Translations under genes and position numbers: made by a program
In this document: positions 1-9,454 of the stretch, piece after piece
How positions within the stretch are numbered: the stretch's first letter is position 1
How the letters are laid out: the number at the start of each line of letters is the position of its first letter
Source of the DNA: Alphaproteobacteria bacterium
GTDB taxonomy: Bacteria > Pseudomonadota > Alphaproteobacteria > UBA6615
Assembly: GCA_009694135.1 (NCBI GenBank)
Contig: SHVS01000005.1
Span: forward strand, 25,017 to 89,016
Direction of reading: 5' to 3'
Length of the DNA stretch: 64,000 nt
Notes under the pieces: model-generated
Told to the model about the DNA's origin: nothing
The model's database searches: none
Seen by the model: only the letters and a program-made list of their open reading frames with translations

Positions 1-110
1 TGCGCCGCGTCACGCGCCAGCAGCTCGGCCGACAAGGGGTCAAGGCCGCGCCGCGCCCGTCCGGCGTCATATTGGCTGGGGTTATCGCGAATCCATTTGA
101 GGTCGAGCAT
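1..110 (-). CDS. serS: Seryl-tRNA synthetase, N-terminal fragment (runs off the left edge)
   Basis: The reverse strand from an ATG at 110 reads MLDLKWIRDNPSQYDAGRAR and continues RRGLDPLSAELLARD to the window edge. This is the characteristic start of bacterial SerRS, which charges tRNA-Ser and begins with a helical tRNA-binding arm. Only about 36 residues are present, so no catalytic motif can be checked. The gene follows tatC on the same strand, the usual alphaproteobacterial order tatABC-serS. It is too short for the ORF track. Confidence 0.9.
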   Translation of the reverse strand, partial: MLDLKWIRDNPSQYDAGRARRGLDPLSAELLARDAA

Positions 111-173
111 CGGCTCCTACTAGCCGATCGCGCGGCTATGCGCGCGCATTTTCTTACCAGCCACGACTGCGGG

Positions 174-977
174 CTAAGCGCCCTCGCCCGCGACCGCGGA
201 TTCGAGACTACGCTCGATCAGCCGCGCGCAGATGATCGAGATTTCATACAGAATTACGAGCGGAACCGCGAGCGAAGTCATGCTGATGGGATCGGGCGGC
301 GTGAGCACGGCCGCGACCACGGCTATCGCTACAATCGCGTAACGGCGCTTTTCGGCCAAGCCATCCGCGCTGACCAGCCCGGCGCGCGCCATGAGCGAAA
401 GCGCGACCGGCATCTCGAAGCACAGGCCAAAGGCGAAGATCAGCCCCATGACCAGGGACAAATACTCGTTCACCTTCGGCTCGAGCACGATCGCGACCTC
501 GCCCGGCATGGCGGCCTGTTCGAAGGCGGCGAAGAACTTCCACGCCATCGGCATGATGACGTAGTAGACGAATCCTGCCCCGACCAGGAACATGATCGGC
601 GTCGCCAGCAAGAACGGCAGGAACGCGCGCCGCTCATTGCGATAGAGGCCAGGCGCGACAAACATCCAGATCTGCGCGGCAACAAAGGGAAAAGACACAA
701 ACGCGGCGGCGAACATCGCCACCTTGACGTTGGTGAAGAACTTTTCCTGCATGGCGGTGAAAATGAACCGCTTGTCGGTCAATCCGGCATCCGCCCACAC
801 TCTGACCAGCGGCCGCACCAGAAAATCAAAGATGACGTCGGCGTAGATAAAAGCGATCCCGAAGGCGATAAAGAAGGCGAACAGCGAATAGATCAGGCGC
901 TGGCGCAGCTCGATCAGATGCTGCAAGAGCGGCATGCGCTTGTTTTCGACCTCGGTGTCCTGACCGGGGATGCTCAT
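174..977 (-). CDS. tatC: Sec-independent protein translocase TatC
   Basis: TatC is the multispanning inner-membrane receptor of the twin-arginine pathway, which exports folded proteins. The 267-residue ORF has the family length and about six hydrophobic segments. The N-terminal signature PLLQHLIELRQRLI lies near residues 16-29, MQEKFFTNVKVAMFAA follows the first periplasmic loop, FEMPV carries the conserved glutamate in mid-protein, and LTPPDPISM lies near the C-terminus. It follows tatB by about 15 bases and precedes serS, so it is most likely in one operon with tatAB. Confidence 0.97.
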   Translation of the reverse strand: MSIPGQDTEVENKRMPLLQHLIELRQRLIYSLFAFFIAFGIAFIYADVIFDFLVRPLVRVWADAGLTDKRFIFTAMQEKFFTNVKVAMFAAAFVSFPFVAAQIWMFVAPGLYRNERRAFLPFLLATPIMFLVGAGFVYYVIMPMAWKFFAAFEQAAMPGEVAIVLEPKVNEYLSLVMGLIFAFGLCFEMPVALSLMARAGLVSADGLAEKRRYAIVAIAVVAAVLTPPDPISMTSLAVPLVILYEISIICARLIERSLESAVAGEGA

Positions 978-992
978 GAATTGATTCGGCGA

Positions 993-1505
993 CTAGCCGC
1001 GGCCGGAGGCCGGGCGCGCAACTTCGGACGGCGCGGCGGCCACGGCTTCGGGCGTCGGCGGCACATGCACCGACGCCAGCCGGGGCGGAGTCGGACCCAT
1101 GGCCGTCGCCGGGTCAACCTGCGGCGGAGTCGGGCTGCTGGACGGCATGGAGGATGGCAAAGGAGTGGAGGTAACCGTCCGACGCGGAATCGGTTCGAAA
1201 TTCTCGTCCAACTCCTGTTCGGGCGGTAAGATTTTGTCCAGTTCGGCGTCGTCGATGCCGGCGGCTTTCTTCAACTCTTCGCCCGGGTCATAGCGGGTGA
1301 ACTCGTCGAATTCCTGTTTGACCTTGTCGAGCTCGGCCTCTTTCGCCAGCTCGGCCATGCTGTCCTGAAAATCACGCGCCAGCGACTTGGCCCGGCCGAT
1401 CCATTTGCCGACGGCGCGAATCGCGATCGGCAAATCCTTGGGACCGATCACGACCAGCGCCACGACCACAACCATGAGGATATGCGTCCAGCTGAGATCA
1501 AACAT
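993..1505 (-). CDS. tatB: Sec-independent protein translocase TatB
   Basis: TatB forms the twin-arginine signal receptor with TatC. The 170-residue product starts MFDLSWTHILMVVVVALVVIGPKDLP: a short membrane helix, the conserved E/G-P hinge, then an amphipathic helix (AIRAVGKWIGRAKSLARDF). A charged region follows, and then a Pro/Ser/Thr-rich tail that is probably disordered. The length and acidic linker separate it from TatA. It sits between tatA and tatC on the same strand. Confidence 0.95.
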   Translation of the reverse strand: MFDLSWTHILMVVVVALVVIGPKDLPIAIRAVGKWIGRAKSLARDFQDSMAELAKEAELDKVKQEFDEFTRYDPGEELKKAAGIDDAELDKILPPEQELDENFEPIPRRTVTSTPLPSSMPSSSPTPPQVDPATAMGPTPPRLASVHVPPTPEAVAAAPSEVARPASGRG

Positions 1506-1587
1506 CGCTCACACCCGGCGCAAGGAAACCGAGGCGGAAGCCGCCCCGCCACCCAGCCGCTCGCACAGGAGGCGCAAACGCTGCCTG

Positions 1588-1809
1588 CTAGCTTTTGGTG
1601 GCCTTGTCCTGAGCCGGCTCGCCTTCGATCTGCTTGGCGGCTGCCGTCTCAGTGCCTTCCTTGTCATCCTTCATGCTGGTCTTGAAGGATTTGATGCCCT
1701 TGGCCACATCCGCCATGAGCGACGGAATCTTGCCGCGTCCGCCAAAGAGCAGCAACACGACCACCAGCACGATCAGCCAGTGCCAAATGCTGAAGCTTCC
1801 TATACCCAT
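1588..1809 (-). CDS. tatA: Sec-independent protein translocase TatA
   Basis: TatA oligomerises to form the Tat translocation pore. The 73-residue protein begins [23 protein letters not shown]: one membrane helix, then the [11 protein letters not shown] hinge, an amphipathic helix and a charged tail rich in K, D and E, all standard for TatA. It is the first gene of tatABC. The spacing to tatB is 82 bases, the largest gap in the operon. Confidence 0.95.
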   Translation of the reverse strand: MGIGSFSIWHWLIVLVVVLLLFGGRGKIPSLMADVAKGIKSFKTSMKDDKEGTETAAAKQIEGEPAQDKATKS

Positions 1810-1917
1810 GCCGCGTTACTCCCTCGCTGACGCCCGCTGATTAATCTGGACAGAGTAGCACGAAACGCCCAACGCCGGACAATGCCGGCACCGACCCATG
1901 CCAATTCTTTTTTCTAT

Positions 1918-2988
1918 CTAGGTATCACGCCGGGCAAATACAAAGGCTTGCGACGAGTCCAGGCGTACCGCGAAGCGTTCGTCCGCACGCGGCAGGAAGC
2001 GCCCGGGCACCCGCGCATGCAAATGCAAGGCATTTCCTCCGGCCACGGCGAGTTCGAAATGCACTAAACTGCTGCGTCCCAACAGTCGCGCGGCCAAGAC
2101 CCTACCGATCAGCGCCGGCGCCGCATCGTCCTCGACCTGGCGGAGCAAGGTGATGGCCTCCGGCCTGACCAAAACCTCGACCTCGGCCCCATCGGGCCAG
2201 GACTCCGCAGCGACCTCGCCGAGGGCGGTGGCAACCCGGCCACCGAGGGCGCGACCGGCGATGCGATTGACCTCGCCAAAGAACTCTGCGGCGAAGGGTC
2301 CGTTCGGCCGGTAGTAAAGCTCCGCCGGAGAACCGGTCTGCACCAATCGACCGGCGCGCATGAGCGCGACGCGGTCGGCCATGAACAACGCCTCGTCCGG
2401 ATCATGCGTTACCAGCAGCGTGGTCACGCCACTGTCCTTGAGCAGATGCAGGGTCTCGTCACGCACCTGACGCCTGAGCCGAGTGTCGAGGCCGGAGAAC
2501 GGTTCGTCCAGCAGCATGACCCGCGGACCGGGAGCGAGCGCACGCGCCAACGCCACGCGCTGCTGCTGCCCCCCGGACAGGCGCGACGGATTGGCCTCGG
2601 CCAAGGATTCGAGGCCGACTTGCGCCAGAGCCGCCAGTGCCTTCGCGCGCCGCTGTTGCACCGGTAGGCGGTCGAGGCCGAAGGCGACGTTCTGCAAAAC
2701 GGTCAGATGGGGAAACAGCGCGTAGTCCTGGAAGACCATGCCGACCCCGCGCGCCTCGGGTGGCACGCCGGCCGCGCCGGCGCGCTCGAGCACCTGCTCG
2801 CCGATGGAGATCTCGCCCGCTTGCAACGGCTCAAGTCCGGCGATCAGCCGCAGCAATGTCGACTTGCCGCAGCCCGAAGGGCCGACAAGCGACAAAAGCT
2901 CGCCCGCGGCCAGCGCCAAATCGACGCCATCGACCGCAAGGGTCGAATCATACAGGTGGCGGATGCCGGACAGGCGGAGCGCGCTCAT
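1918..2988 (-). CDS. ABC transporter ATP-binding protein, FbpC/PotA type
   Basis: This is a 356-residue ATPase of the ferric iron/spermidine importer class. Walker A is GPSGCGKST (about residues 37-45), the Q-loop is MVFQDYALFPHLTV, the signature is LSGGQQQRVALARAL, and Walker B is VMLLDEPFSGLD, followed by the H-loop VTHDPDEAL. The last ~120 residues form a TOBE-like regulatory domain (VLVRPEAITLL). No permease or binding-protein gene is adjacent: neighbours are scpB and tatA. The partner membrane subunit must therefore be elsewhere. An iron substrate is a family-level guess. Confidence 0.85.
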   Translation of the reverse strand: MSALRLSGIRHLYDSTLAVDGVDLALAAGELLSLVGPSGCGKSTLLRLIAGLEPLQAGEISIGEQVLERAGAAGVPPEARGVGMVFQDYALFPHLTVLQNVAFGLDRLPVQQRRAKALAALAQVGLESLAEANPSRLSGGQQQRVALARALAPGPRVMLLDEPFSGLDTRLRRQVRDETLHLLKDSGVTTLLVTHDPDEALFMADRVALMRAGRLVQTGSPAELYYRPNGPFAAEFFGEVNRIAGRALGGRVATALGEVAAESWPDGAEVEVLVRPEAITLLRQVEDDAAPALIGRVLAARLLGRSSLVHFELAVAGGNALHLHARVPGRFLPRADERFAVRLDSSQAFVFARRDT

Positions 2989-3030
2989 GCCGCTGCACTC
3001 TAAGCGGAGCGGAACGGCTTGGCGACCAGC

Positions 3031-3729
3031 TTACTCGGCCGCGGCAGCGGCCAGATTCCGCGTTTCGTCCTCGCTCGCCACCGGGCCGTCTGCTTCATCG
3101 GATAGGACCAGCGGTTCGGGCAGCACCTCCTCTTCGGACGGCAACTCTGCCGCCGGCTCATCGATTTCACGTTCGGCCTGTGCCGCGATCGCCGGCCGAG
3201 TGTCGAGTAGTCCGGCCGCTTCCAATTCCTTCGCCCCCGGCAACTCGCCCAGACCGCCGAGGCCGAAATGGTCGAGAAACACTTGCGTCGTTACCCAAGT
3301 CAGCGGCCGACCGGGCGCCTCGCGCCGCCGGCTGGGCCTGATCCAGCCGGCTTCGAGCAGCGCGTCGAAGGAGCCCTTGCTCGACGCCACGCCGCGAATC
3401 GTTTCGACCTCGGCGCGCGTCACCGGCTGGTGGTAGGCGACAATCGCCAGAGTTTCGAGAGCCGCCTGAGACAGCCGACGCTGAACGTCGCGCTCGAGTT
3501 TCAGCAGCGGCGCCAGATCGGGCGCGGTGCGGAACGACCAACGCTCGCCCGTGCACACCAGATTGACCCCGCGTCCGTCATATTCGGCGGCGAGTTCGGC
3601 GAGCAGGCCTTCGGCGTCGGCGCCGTCCGGCAGCCGCGCGGTGATCGCCGCCAAGTCAAGCGGTTCGGCGGCGGAAAACAGCAGCGCTTCGAGCGTGCGG
3701 AGATCTTCATTGCGCCCGGCGTCCATCAT
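3031..3729 (-). CDS. scpB: Segregation and condensation protein B
   Basis: ScpB is the winged-helix kleisin-associated subunit of the SMC-ScpAB complex, which compacts and segregates the chromosome. In the 232-residue ORF, LRTLEALLFSAAEPLDLAAI begins the first winged helix. The core LETLAIVAYHQPVTRAEVE plus IRGVASS marks the second and is highly diagnostic. The acidic C-terminal tail is typical and probably disordered. The start codon overlaps the end of scpA by 4 bases (ATGA), indicating translational coupling. Confidence 0.95.
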   Translation of the reverse strand: MMDAGRNEDLRTLEALLFSAAEPLDLAAITARLPDGADAEGLLAELAAEYDGRGVNLVCTGERWSFRTAPDLAPLLKLERDVQRRLSQAALETLAIVAYHQPVTRAEVETIRGVASSKGSFDALLEAGWIRPSRRREAPGRPLTWVTTQVFLDHFGLGGLGELPGAKELEAAGLLDTRPAIAAQAEREIDEPAAELPSEEEVLPEPLVLSDEADGPVASEDETRNLAAAAAE

Positions 3730-4565
3730 CCCTGTCCTTCCGTAACAAAAACCTGCGCCGCGGCGCGCAAACGCACATAAATAGCGCCAAAGGCCGCATC
3801 CTGGCGCAGAAGCGCCGAACCCGATTTAGCCAATTCAAGCGTCGCGCCAAAAGTCGCCGCCAAGGCGGAGCGGCGATCGAATTCATCCTCCGTCGATGAC
3901 GGCAACAGACTCGTAAGTGTCGCCCAATCGCTGACCCCGGGCAACAGCGCCCGCAAGCGCGCGAGCGCCCGCTCGATCGACCAGGCGACCTCCGGCGCAA
4001 TGCGTAGTTGGCGTGGCTGAACGCGGCGCTTGATGGCGCCATAGGCCGACAGCAGATCAAAGAGGCTCGCGTGATAGACAGTATGGCTGGTGAGCGCGAG
4101 ACCTTCCGGCTGGCCGCGGCCGAACACCTCGACGCCCAGGCGCGGGCGGGCTATCAGCCGCGTCGCCGCCTCGCGCATAGCCTCGAGCCGTTGCAATTGG
4201 AAGCGCAGCGCGGCGGCCATTTCCTCGCCGCTCGGCTCGTCTTCCTCGACCGCGTCATGCGGCAGCAGCAGCCGCGATTTCAGATAGGCGAGCCAGGCGG
4301 CCATGACAATATATTCGGCCGCCACTTCCAGCCTGAGATGCCGTGCCGCCTGCACATAGGCGAGATATTGCTCCGCCAGGGCAAGGATCGAGATACGCGT
4401 AAGGTCGACCTTTTGCTCGCGCGCAAGCGACAGCAAAAGATCGAGCGGCCCCTCGAAGCCGTCAAGCCGCACGACCAGTCCGGCCTCGCCCTCGGCGTCC
4501 GGTCCATCCGCGGTCTTTGCTTCGAATTCCTCGTCCGCCTGCACGATCGTCCCCGACTCTTGCAC
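3726..4565 (-). CDS. scpA: Segregation and condensation protein A (kleisin)
   Basis: ScpA is the kleisin that bridges the SMC heads. The 279-residue protein has the diagnostic start VRLDGFEGPLDLLLSLAREQKVDLTRISI (about residues 30-58), the LEVAAEYIVMAAWLAYLKSRLLLP segment, and a C-terminal winged-helix region (EDEFDRRSALAATFGATLEL). An acidic N-terminal extension of about 28 residues precedes the kleisin domain. It follows the M50 protease gene by 18 bases and overlaps scpB by 4 bases. Confidence 0.95.
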   Translation of the reverse strand: MQESGTIVQADEEFEAKTADGPDAEGEAGLVVRLDGFEGPLDLLLSLAREQKVDLTRISILALAEQYLAYVQAARHLRLEVAAEYIVMAAWLAYLKSRLLLPHDAVEEDEPSGEEMAAALRFQLQRLEAMREAATRLIARPRLGVEVFGRGQPEGLALTSHTVYHASLFDLLSAYGAIKRRVQPRQLRIAPEVAWSIERALARLRALLPGVSDWATLTSLLPSSTEDEFDRRSALAATFGATLELAKSGSALLRQDAAFGAIYVRLRAAAQVFVTEGQG

Positions 4566-4583
4566 CCGACTCGCCTGGATATT

Positions 4584-5270
4584 CTATCTCAGACCACTCA
4601 GACCGAGGATCGTATCAATCAGAAATTCTACCGGCCCAGCGAGCAACCAGTTGAAAATATTCAAATCAATTCGCAGACTCCGGCCCAGCTCTGGCAATAC
4701 GAACAGACCAAAAATCAAGATCATCATGCCGTAGCGTTCGACCGAGGCCAACGCGCGCGCCAGGCCATTCGGCAAAAGGCCGACGGCCACCCGCCCGCCA
4801 TCAAGCGGCGGCAGTGGCAGCATATTGAACACGGCCAACACAACATTGAGTTGCAAGGAGTTGACCAGATTCTGCTGCGCCCACTTGACCACCGAAGCGG
4901 GCAGTTGCCCGGTTGCGTGCAGGGCGAGCGCGGATATTAACGCCAAGGCTATGTTCATAGCCGGCCCGGCGGCCGCGACCCAAACCATATCGCGCTTCGG
5001 ACGGTGCAGGCGGTTGAAATTCACGGGTACGGGTTTGGCCCAGCCGAAGAGCAACCCTGAGCCAGAAAAGATCAGTATCGCCGGCAGAAGCACTGTGCCG
5101 AACGGGTCGATATGGCGCAGCGGGTTAAAGGTGACGCGGCCAAGCCGATAGGCAGTGTCGTCGCCGAGCTTGAGCGCCGCCCAGCCATGCGCCGCCTCGT
5201 GCAGCGTGATGGCAAACAACGCCGGCAACACCCAGATCGAAGCCTTGAAGGCGAGATCGTACCAATCCAT
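4584..5270 (-). CDS. Site-2 protease family membrane metalloprotease (M50)
   Basis: This is a 228-residue polytopic membrane protein. It has the zinc motif HEAAHGWAALKLGD near residues 24-37 (HExxH) and the second conserved element NMLPLPPLDGGRV near residues 149-161, which supplies the third metal ligand. The layout matches the short, rhomboid-like-sized M50 proteins that have no PDZ domain and are found beside nagZ and scpA in many Alphaproteobacteria. The substrate is unknown. It lies 12 bases after nagZ. Confidence 0.9.
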   Translation of the reverse strand: MDWYDLAFKASIWVLPALFAITLHEAAHGWAALKLGDDTAYRLGRVTFNPLRHIDPFGTVLLPAILIFSGSGLLFGWAKPVPVNFNRLHRPKRDMVWVAAAGPAMNIALALISALALHATGQLPASVVKWAQQNLVNSLQLNVVLAVFNMLPLPPLDGGRVAVGLLPNGLARALASVERYGMMILIFGLFVLPELGRSLRIDLNIFNWLLAGPVEFLIDTILGLSGLR

Positions 5271-5282
5271 GCCGGCGCGCCC

Positions 5283-6311
5283 TCAGGCAGCGCGGGCGAG
5301 CAGCTGATAGAGCCGCGCGGCGCTGTCTTCGGCCGGCAGCGCGCCCGCCGTCCGCGCCGGAACCAGGGCGCGTGCGCGCTCCAGCCGGCGCACAGCCGCG
5401 GGCGTGAGCGACGGCACGACCTCGGCGATGGTTTCCATCTCTGCCATCTCGCCGCTGCAATGCAGGGCGGCGTCACAGCCGGCGCTCAGTGAGGCGACGG
5501 CGCGTTCGGCGGCCGTGCCGGACAGAGCCTTCATCGTGATATCGTCGCTCACCAGGAACCCCGCAAAACCAATCACGCCGCGGATGACCCGCTCGATCAC
5601 GATCTTCGATGTGGTCCCGGGCGCGGAAGGATCAAGCACCGGATAGACGATATGCGCGGTCATGCCCCAGGGCATGCCGGCGGCGGCGATGAACGGCGCA
5701 TAGTCGGCGCGCAGCAGCTCGGCCTCGGTGGCCGCGACGCGCGGAAGCTCCATGTGGCTATCGACCCCGGCCCGCCCGTGCCCCGGCATATGCTTGATGA
5801 CCGGCATCACGCCGCCCGCCAAGAGCCCGGCGCAGGCGGCAAGGCCAAGCTCGGTCACGATCATCGGATCGTCGGAGAAGGCGCGGTCGCCGATCGCCGC
5901 TGTCATGCCCGCCTGCGCCACGTCAAGAACCGGCGCGCAATTCACATCGATGCCAAGCGGCGCCAGATCTGCCGCAATCAAGCGATAATGCAGATAGGTC
6001 GCCTCGACCCCCGCCGCGCGATCCCGGCGGGCGATGGCCCCCAGCGCCGCGCCCGAGGGACCGATGCGCCAATGCGGCGGCTTGAGCCGCGCGACCCGCC
6101 CGCCCTCCTGATCGATCAGGACCGGAGCATCGGCGCGGCCGACGCAGGCGCGCAGCGCATCGACCAGCGCCCGCGTCTGTTCCGGTGTCTCGCAATTGCG
6201 CTTATAGAGGCTAAACCCAAGCGGCTTGCTGCGCGTGAAGAAAGCGCTCTCGGCCGGCGACAGAGTCGTGCCGGCGCAGCCGAAAATAACGGCCAATGGC
6301 CGGGACATCAC
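5283..6311 (-). CDS. nagZ: Beta-N-acetylhexosaminidase NagZ
   Basis: NagZ is a cytoplasmic family 3 glycoside hydrolase that removes N-acetylglucosamine from recycled anhydromuropeptides. In Gram-negatives it can feed beta-lactamase induction. The 342-residue ORF has the general-acid loop KHMPGHGRAGVDSH (about residues 168-181) and the nucleophile motif VSDDITMKAL. The substrate motif LIDQEGGRVARLKPPH appears near residue 64. The ATG overlaps the upstream SPOR gene by 4 bases, placing it in the argS-SPOR-nagZ-M50-scpAB operon. Confidence 0.95.
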   Translation of the reverse strand: MMSRPLAVIFGCAGTTLSPAESAFFTRSKPLGFSLYKRNCETPEQTRALVDALRACVGRADAPVLIDQEGGRVARLKPPHWRIGPSGAALGAIARRDRAAGVEATYLHYRLIAADLAPLGIDVNCAPVLDVAQAGMTAAIGDRAFSDDPMIVTELGLAACAGLLAGGVMPVIKHMPGHGRAGVDSHMELPRVAATEAELLRADYAPFIAAAGMPWGMTAHIVYPVLDPSAPGTTSKIVIERVIRGVIGFAGFLVSDDITMKALSGTAAERAVASLSAGCDAALHCSGEMAEMETIAEVVPSLTPAAVRRLERARALVPARTAGALPAEDSAARLYQLLARAA

Positions 6312-7141
6312 GGGGCGAGGACGAGGCAGGTCGATTTACGTGCGCGCAGCGCTCCGCACAACGTGTCGGCCGCGTCACGGCTGGCGAGCGGCCCAACCTG
6401 AACGCGCCAGACGACCCGCTTGTCGGGCAGCGTCGCCGGCGTGACCGTCCCTTCAAGCCCCGACAGCAAATCAGCGTAACTCGTGCGCGCCTTGGTCCAG
6501 GCTTGGCGCGCAGCCTCCTCGGTTTGCAACAAGACCAGCTGCACGCTAAAGGCGCCAGGGCGTGTGGGTACTTGCGCAATTTGCCGCGGCGGAGCCGCCG
6601 GCGGCGAGGCCTCAGTCACCGCCGGCAGTGCGGCTGTTGGCTTCGGACTGACGGTCGAGGGCGCGGGCCCGGCCGCCGGTTCATCCTTGAGGATCCCCTC
6701 GATCAGCTTATCCAGCGCCGGGCTGGACCGGGGAGCCGTATTCGGGACAGCGGGCGGAGTTTCGGCCGGAATCCGCGCAAGTGGTGATGGCGGCGCGGCC
6801 AGTTGCGTCTCCACCGGGCCCGGCAGCGGCGGCGCGGGCCGGGCAAGCGGCGTCTCGGGCGGCGGCAGCACGCGCTCAACCTGCCCCGGGGCCGCCGGCC
6901 GTTGAAGTTTATAAATTTCACGCTCGAGCGCTTGCGGCGGCAATCCCACAGGCGTTACCGGTTTGACCTTGATCAGCGTCGCATCGGCGTTCAACAGCGG
7001 CGCGCCATTATCCTGGTTGCCCACGGAGTAGGCGTACCAAAGAACGCCGCCAAATCCCGCGAGCGCCACACTGACCGCGCCCACGACCAGCAGCCATCCC
7101 CGGTCGCCAAAACGTCGCCCCGTCTTCTCGGCCGCGCTCAT
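6308..7141 (-). CDS. SPOR domain-containing cell envelope protein
   Basis: This is a 277-residue single-pass membrane protein: a short cytoplasmic N-terminus, one helix ([20 protein letters not shown], about residues 14-33), a long Pro/Ala-rich periplasmic linker, and a C-terminal SPOR fold ([18 protein letters not shown] ... [20 protein letters not shown]). SPOR domains bind denuded septal peptidoglycan, so a division-site role is expected. It overlaps argS and nagZ by 4 bases each, the usual alphaproteobacterial context. Confidence 0.9.
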   Translation of the reverse strand: MSAAEKTGRRFGDRGWLLVVGAVSVALAGFGGVLWYAYSVGNQDNGAPLLNADATLIKVKPVTPVGLPPQALEREIYKLQRPAAPGQVERVLPPPETPLARPAPPLPGPVETQLAAPPSPLARIPAETPPAVPNTAPRSSPALDKLIEGILKDEPAAGPAPSTVSPKPTAALPAVTEASPPAAPPRQIAQVPTRPGAFSVQLVLLQTEEAARQAWTKARTSYADLLSGLEGTVTPATLPDKRVVWRVQVGPLASRDAADTLCGALRARKSTCLVLAP

Positions 7142-8919
7142 TCGCGCATCTCCTCCACCGGAGCCACTCCCATTATGCTTAGCCCTGCAGCGACGATGCT
7201 CGCAACTCCTTCAACCAACGCCAGACGCGCCATGGTCAACGGCCGGTCGCTTTCTATCAAAAAACGAAGCTGCGCCTCATCTTTTCCGCGTGTCCACAAT
7301 CCGTGAAACGCCGCCGCGACTTCCGACAAATAGAAAGCGATCCGATGCGGTTCATGCGCCAAGGCCGCCGACTCGACGACTCGCGGCCACTGCGCGAGCA
7401 CCTGAATGAGCCCGATCTCGGCCCGATCTTCAAGACGCGCGAGCGGTGACGAGGCCAAGGCCGCGCCGTCCAGCGCGGCGTCGGGATAGAGCTCGTGCGC
7501 GTGGCGCAGCACCGATCGGCAGCGGGCATGCGCGTATTGGACATAGAAGACCGGGTTGTCGCGGCTCTGCTCGCGCGCTTTGACCAAATCGAAATCCAGC
7601 GACGCATCGTTGCGCCTTGTGAGCATGATGAAGCGGACCACATCCTTGCCGACCGCCTCGATCAAGTCGCGCAGCGTGACGAAGGTGCCGGCGCGCTTCG
7701 ACATCTTTGCCGGCTGGCCATTCTCCAACAGCTTGACCAATTGGCAGATCTTGACGTCGAGCGCGGCGGCATCCTCGGTCAGAGCCTTGACCCCAGCCTG
7801 CATGCGCTTGATATAGCCGCCGTGGTCGGCGCCCCACACGTCGATCATGACCTGGAAACCGCGCCGCCATTTGTCGAAGTGATAGGCCAGGTCGGTCGCG
7901 AAATAGGTCCATGACCCGTCTGATTTTTTCAACGGCCGATCGACCTCGTCGCCGAACTGCGTCGCGCGGAACAAGGTCTGTGGGCGCGGCTCCCAATCGT
8001 CCGGCTTCTTGCCCTTGGGCGGTTCGAGCACGCCGGTGTAGATCAGCCCGCGCGATTCAAGAACCTTGACCGCGGCATCGACCGCGCCGGCATCGACCAG
8101 CGCGCGTTCCGAGCTGAAGATGTCATGCCTGACGCCAAGCGCGGCCAAATCCTCGCGAATGAGCGCCATCATCGCCGCGATAGCCTGGTCGCGCACGATC
8201 GGCAGCCAGACCGCTTCGTTTTTGCCGGCGAGGTCGCGACCATGGTGCGCGGCGAGCGCGGCGCCGAGCGGCACAAGGTATTCGCCGCGATAGGCCCAAT
8301 CGCGCCCGGGAACCAATCGCGCGAACGCGGCCTCGTCCATGCTCGTGCCAAGCGCCTCCAGGTAGCGGGCATAAGCGGACACAGCGAGCGCATCGACCTG
8401 CGCGCCAGCATCGTTGATATAGTACTCGCGGGTCACGCGATAGCCGGCGAAGGCGAGCAGATTGGCCAGCGCGTCGCCGACCACCGTGCCGCGCGCATGC
8501 CCGACATGCAGCGGGCCGGTCGGATTGGCCGAGACATACTCGACATTGACCGCCTGCCCATGGCCGATAGCGGCCTTGCCGTATTCCCGCCCGGCCCGCA
8601 GTAGCGTCGCAAGTTCGGCGCGCCAAACCTCGGGCGCTAGCCGCAAGTTGATGAAACCCGGTCCGGCGACCGTGACTTCCGTAACGTCGGGAATCATTCG
8701 CAGACGCTCGGCCAACAGATCGGCGATGGCACGCGGCGGCTTGCCGGCCGGCTTGGCCAGCACCATGGCGGCGTTGGTGGACAGATCGCCATGCGCCGCC
8801 TCGCGCGGTGGATCGACCGACAGGGCGGACAGGTCGAGACCAGCGGGCAGCGCTCCGGCCTTAGCCAGAGCCTCGATTTCGGCCCGCGTGATGGCTTCAA
8901 ATCGTCTAAAAATATTCAT
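7138..8919 (-). CDS. argS: Arginyl-tRNA synthetase
   Basis: This class I synthetase charges tRNA-Arg. The 593-residue ORF has the HIGH-like motif in [16 protein letters not shown] (about residues 130-145), the partner sequence [11 protein letters not shown], a degenerate KMSKS element (KMSKRAGTF), and a C-terminal DALR anticodon domain ([16 protein letters not shown] onward). The length is normal. The ATG at 8919 faces erpA across a 128-base divergent intergenic region. It is the first gene of the long minus-strand operon. Confidence 0.97.
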   Translation of the reverse strand: MNIFRRFEAITRAEIEALAKAGALPAGLDLSALSVDPPREAAHGDLSTNAAMVLAKPAGKPPRAIADLLAERLRMIPDVTEVTVAGPGFINLRLAPEVWRAELATLLRAGREYGKAAIGHGQAVNVEYVSANPTGPLHVGHARGTVVGDALANLLAFAGYRVTREYYINDAGAQVDALAVSAYARYLEALGTSMDEAAFARLVPGRDWAYRGEYLVPLGAALAAHHGRDLAGKNEAVWLPIVRDQAIAAMMALIREDLAALGVRHDIFSSERALVDAGAVDAAVKVLESRGLIYTGVLEPPKGKKPDDWEPRPQTLFRATQFGDEVDRPLKKSDGSWTYFATDLAYHFDKWRRGFQVMIDVWGADHGGYIKRMQAGVKALTEDAAALDVKICQLVKLLENGQPAKMSKRAGTFVTLRDLIEAVGKDVVRFIMLTRRNDASLDFDLVKAREQSRDNPVFYVQYAHARCRSVLRHAHELYPDAALDGAALASSPLARLEDRAEIGLIQVLAQWPRVVESAALAHEPHRIAFYLSEVAAAFHGLWTRGKDEAQLRFLIESDRPLTMARLALVEGVASIVAAGLSIMGVAPVEEMRE

Positions 8920-8968
8920 AATCTTATACCATCATACATAGCTGCGGCCTTGCGGAATTGGCCGTCAA

Positions 8969-8996
8969 TTGACTTGGTACGCTTCGAGCCTACATA
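8969..8996 (+). promoter_or_regulatory. Putative sigma70-type promoter for erpA
   Basis: TTGACT (8969-8974) is followed after 16 bases by TACATA (8991-8996), about 50 bases before the erpA start. Match and spacing suit a housekeeping promoter. An alternative -10 (TATAAA) overlaps a few bases downstream. No transcript evidence is available. Confidence 0.4.
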
Positions 8997-9047
8997 TAAA
9001 CCGTGGGCGGGCCGAATCGCCCGCACCTTTAGCTTTACGGGTTACGG

Positions 9048-9431
9048 ATGACGCAGCCGAGCGCCCTTGCCAATACGCCCACGCCAGCTCCGGTGCCGCG
9101 TACGCTCGCCATAACCGAGCGGGCGGCGCGCCGGATTGCCGCGCTCACCGTCGATGAACGGGCGAAAGGCCAGGATCCGCTGTTCCGCGTGCATATCGAT
9201 GGCGGCGGCTGTTCCGGCTTCCAATATGGCTTCGTGCTCGACACGGCTGTCAATGGCGACGACACGGTATTCAACCGCGACGGCGTGCGCGTGGTGGTGG
9301 ACGCAAGCTCGCTCGACCTGCTCGCCGGCTCGGAATTGGACTGGGTTGAAACCCTGGCCGGGGCTTCGTTCCAAATCACCAACCCGAATGCGGCGTCCTC
9401 CTGCGGCTGCGGGTCATCCTTCGCCGTCTGA
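9048..9431 (+). CDS. erpA: Iron-sulfur cluster insertion protein ErpA (HesB/IscA family)
   Basis: This A-type carrier delivers Fe-S clusters to apoproteins. The 127-residue ORF has the three conserved cysteines: one in VHIDGGGCSGFQYGF (about residue 58) and two in the C-terminal CGCGSSF. The core LTITERAARRI and NPNAASSCGCG patterns are family standard. The first ~18 residues are a Pro/Ala-rich extension. The gene is divergent from argS. ErpA is preferred over IscA because no isc/suf gene is nearby, but the subfamily is not certain. Confidence 0.9.
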   Translation: MTQPSALANTPTPAPVPRTLAITERAARRIAALTVDERAKGQDPLFRVHIDGGGCSGFQYGFVLDTAVNGDDTVFNRDGVRVVVDASSLDLLAGSELDWVETLAGASFQITNPNAASSCGCGSSFAV

Positions 9432-9454
9432 TTGCCGGCCGCCCTCTCCAGCCT

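Noticed and set aside
72-1229. 385-codon plus-strand ORF opposite tatC/tatB
   Set aside because: It is the antisense shadow of tatC and tatB; the composition is Arg/His/Gly-rich and shows no family pattern.
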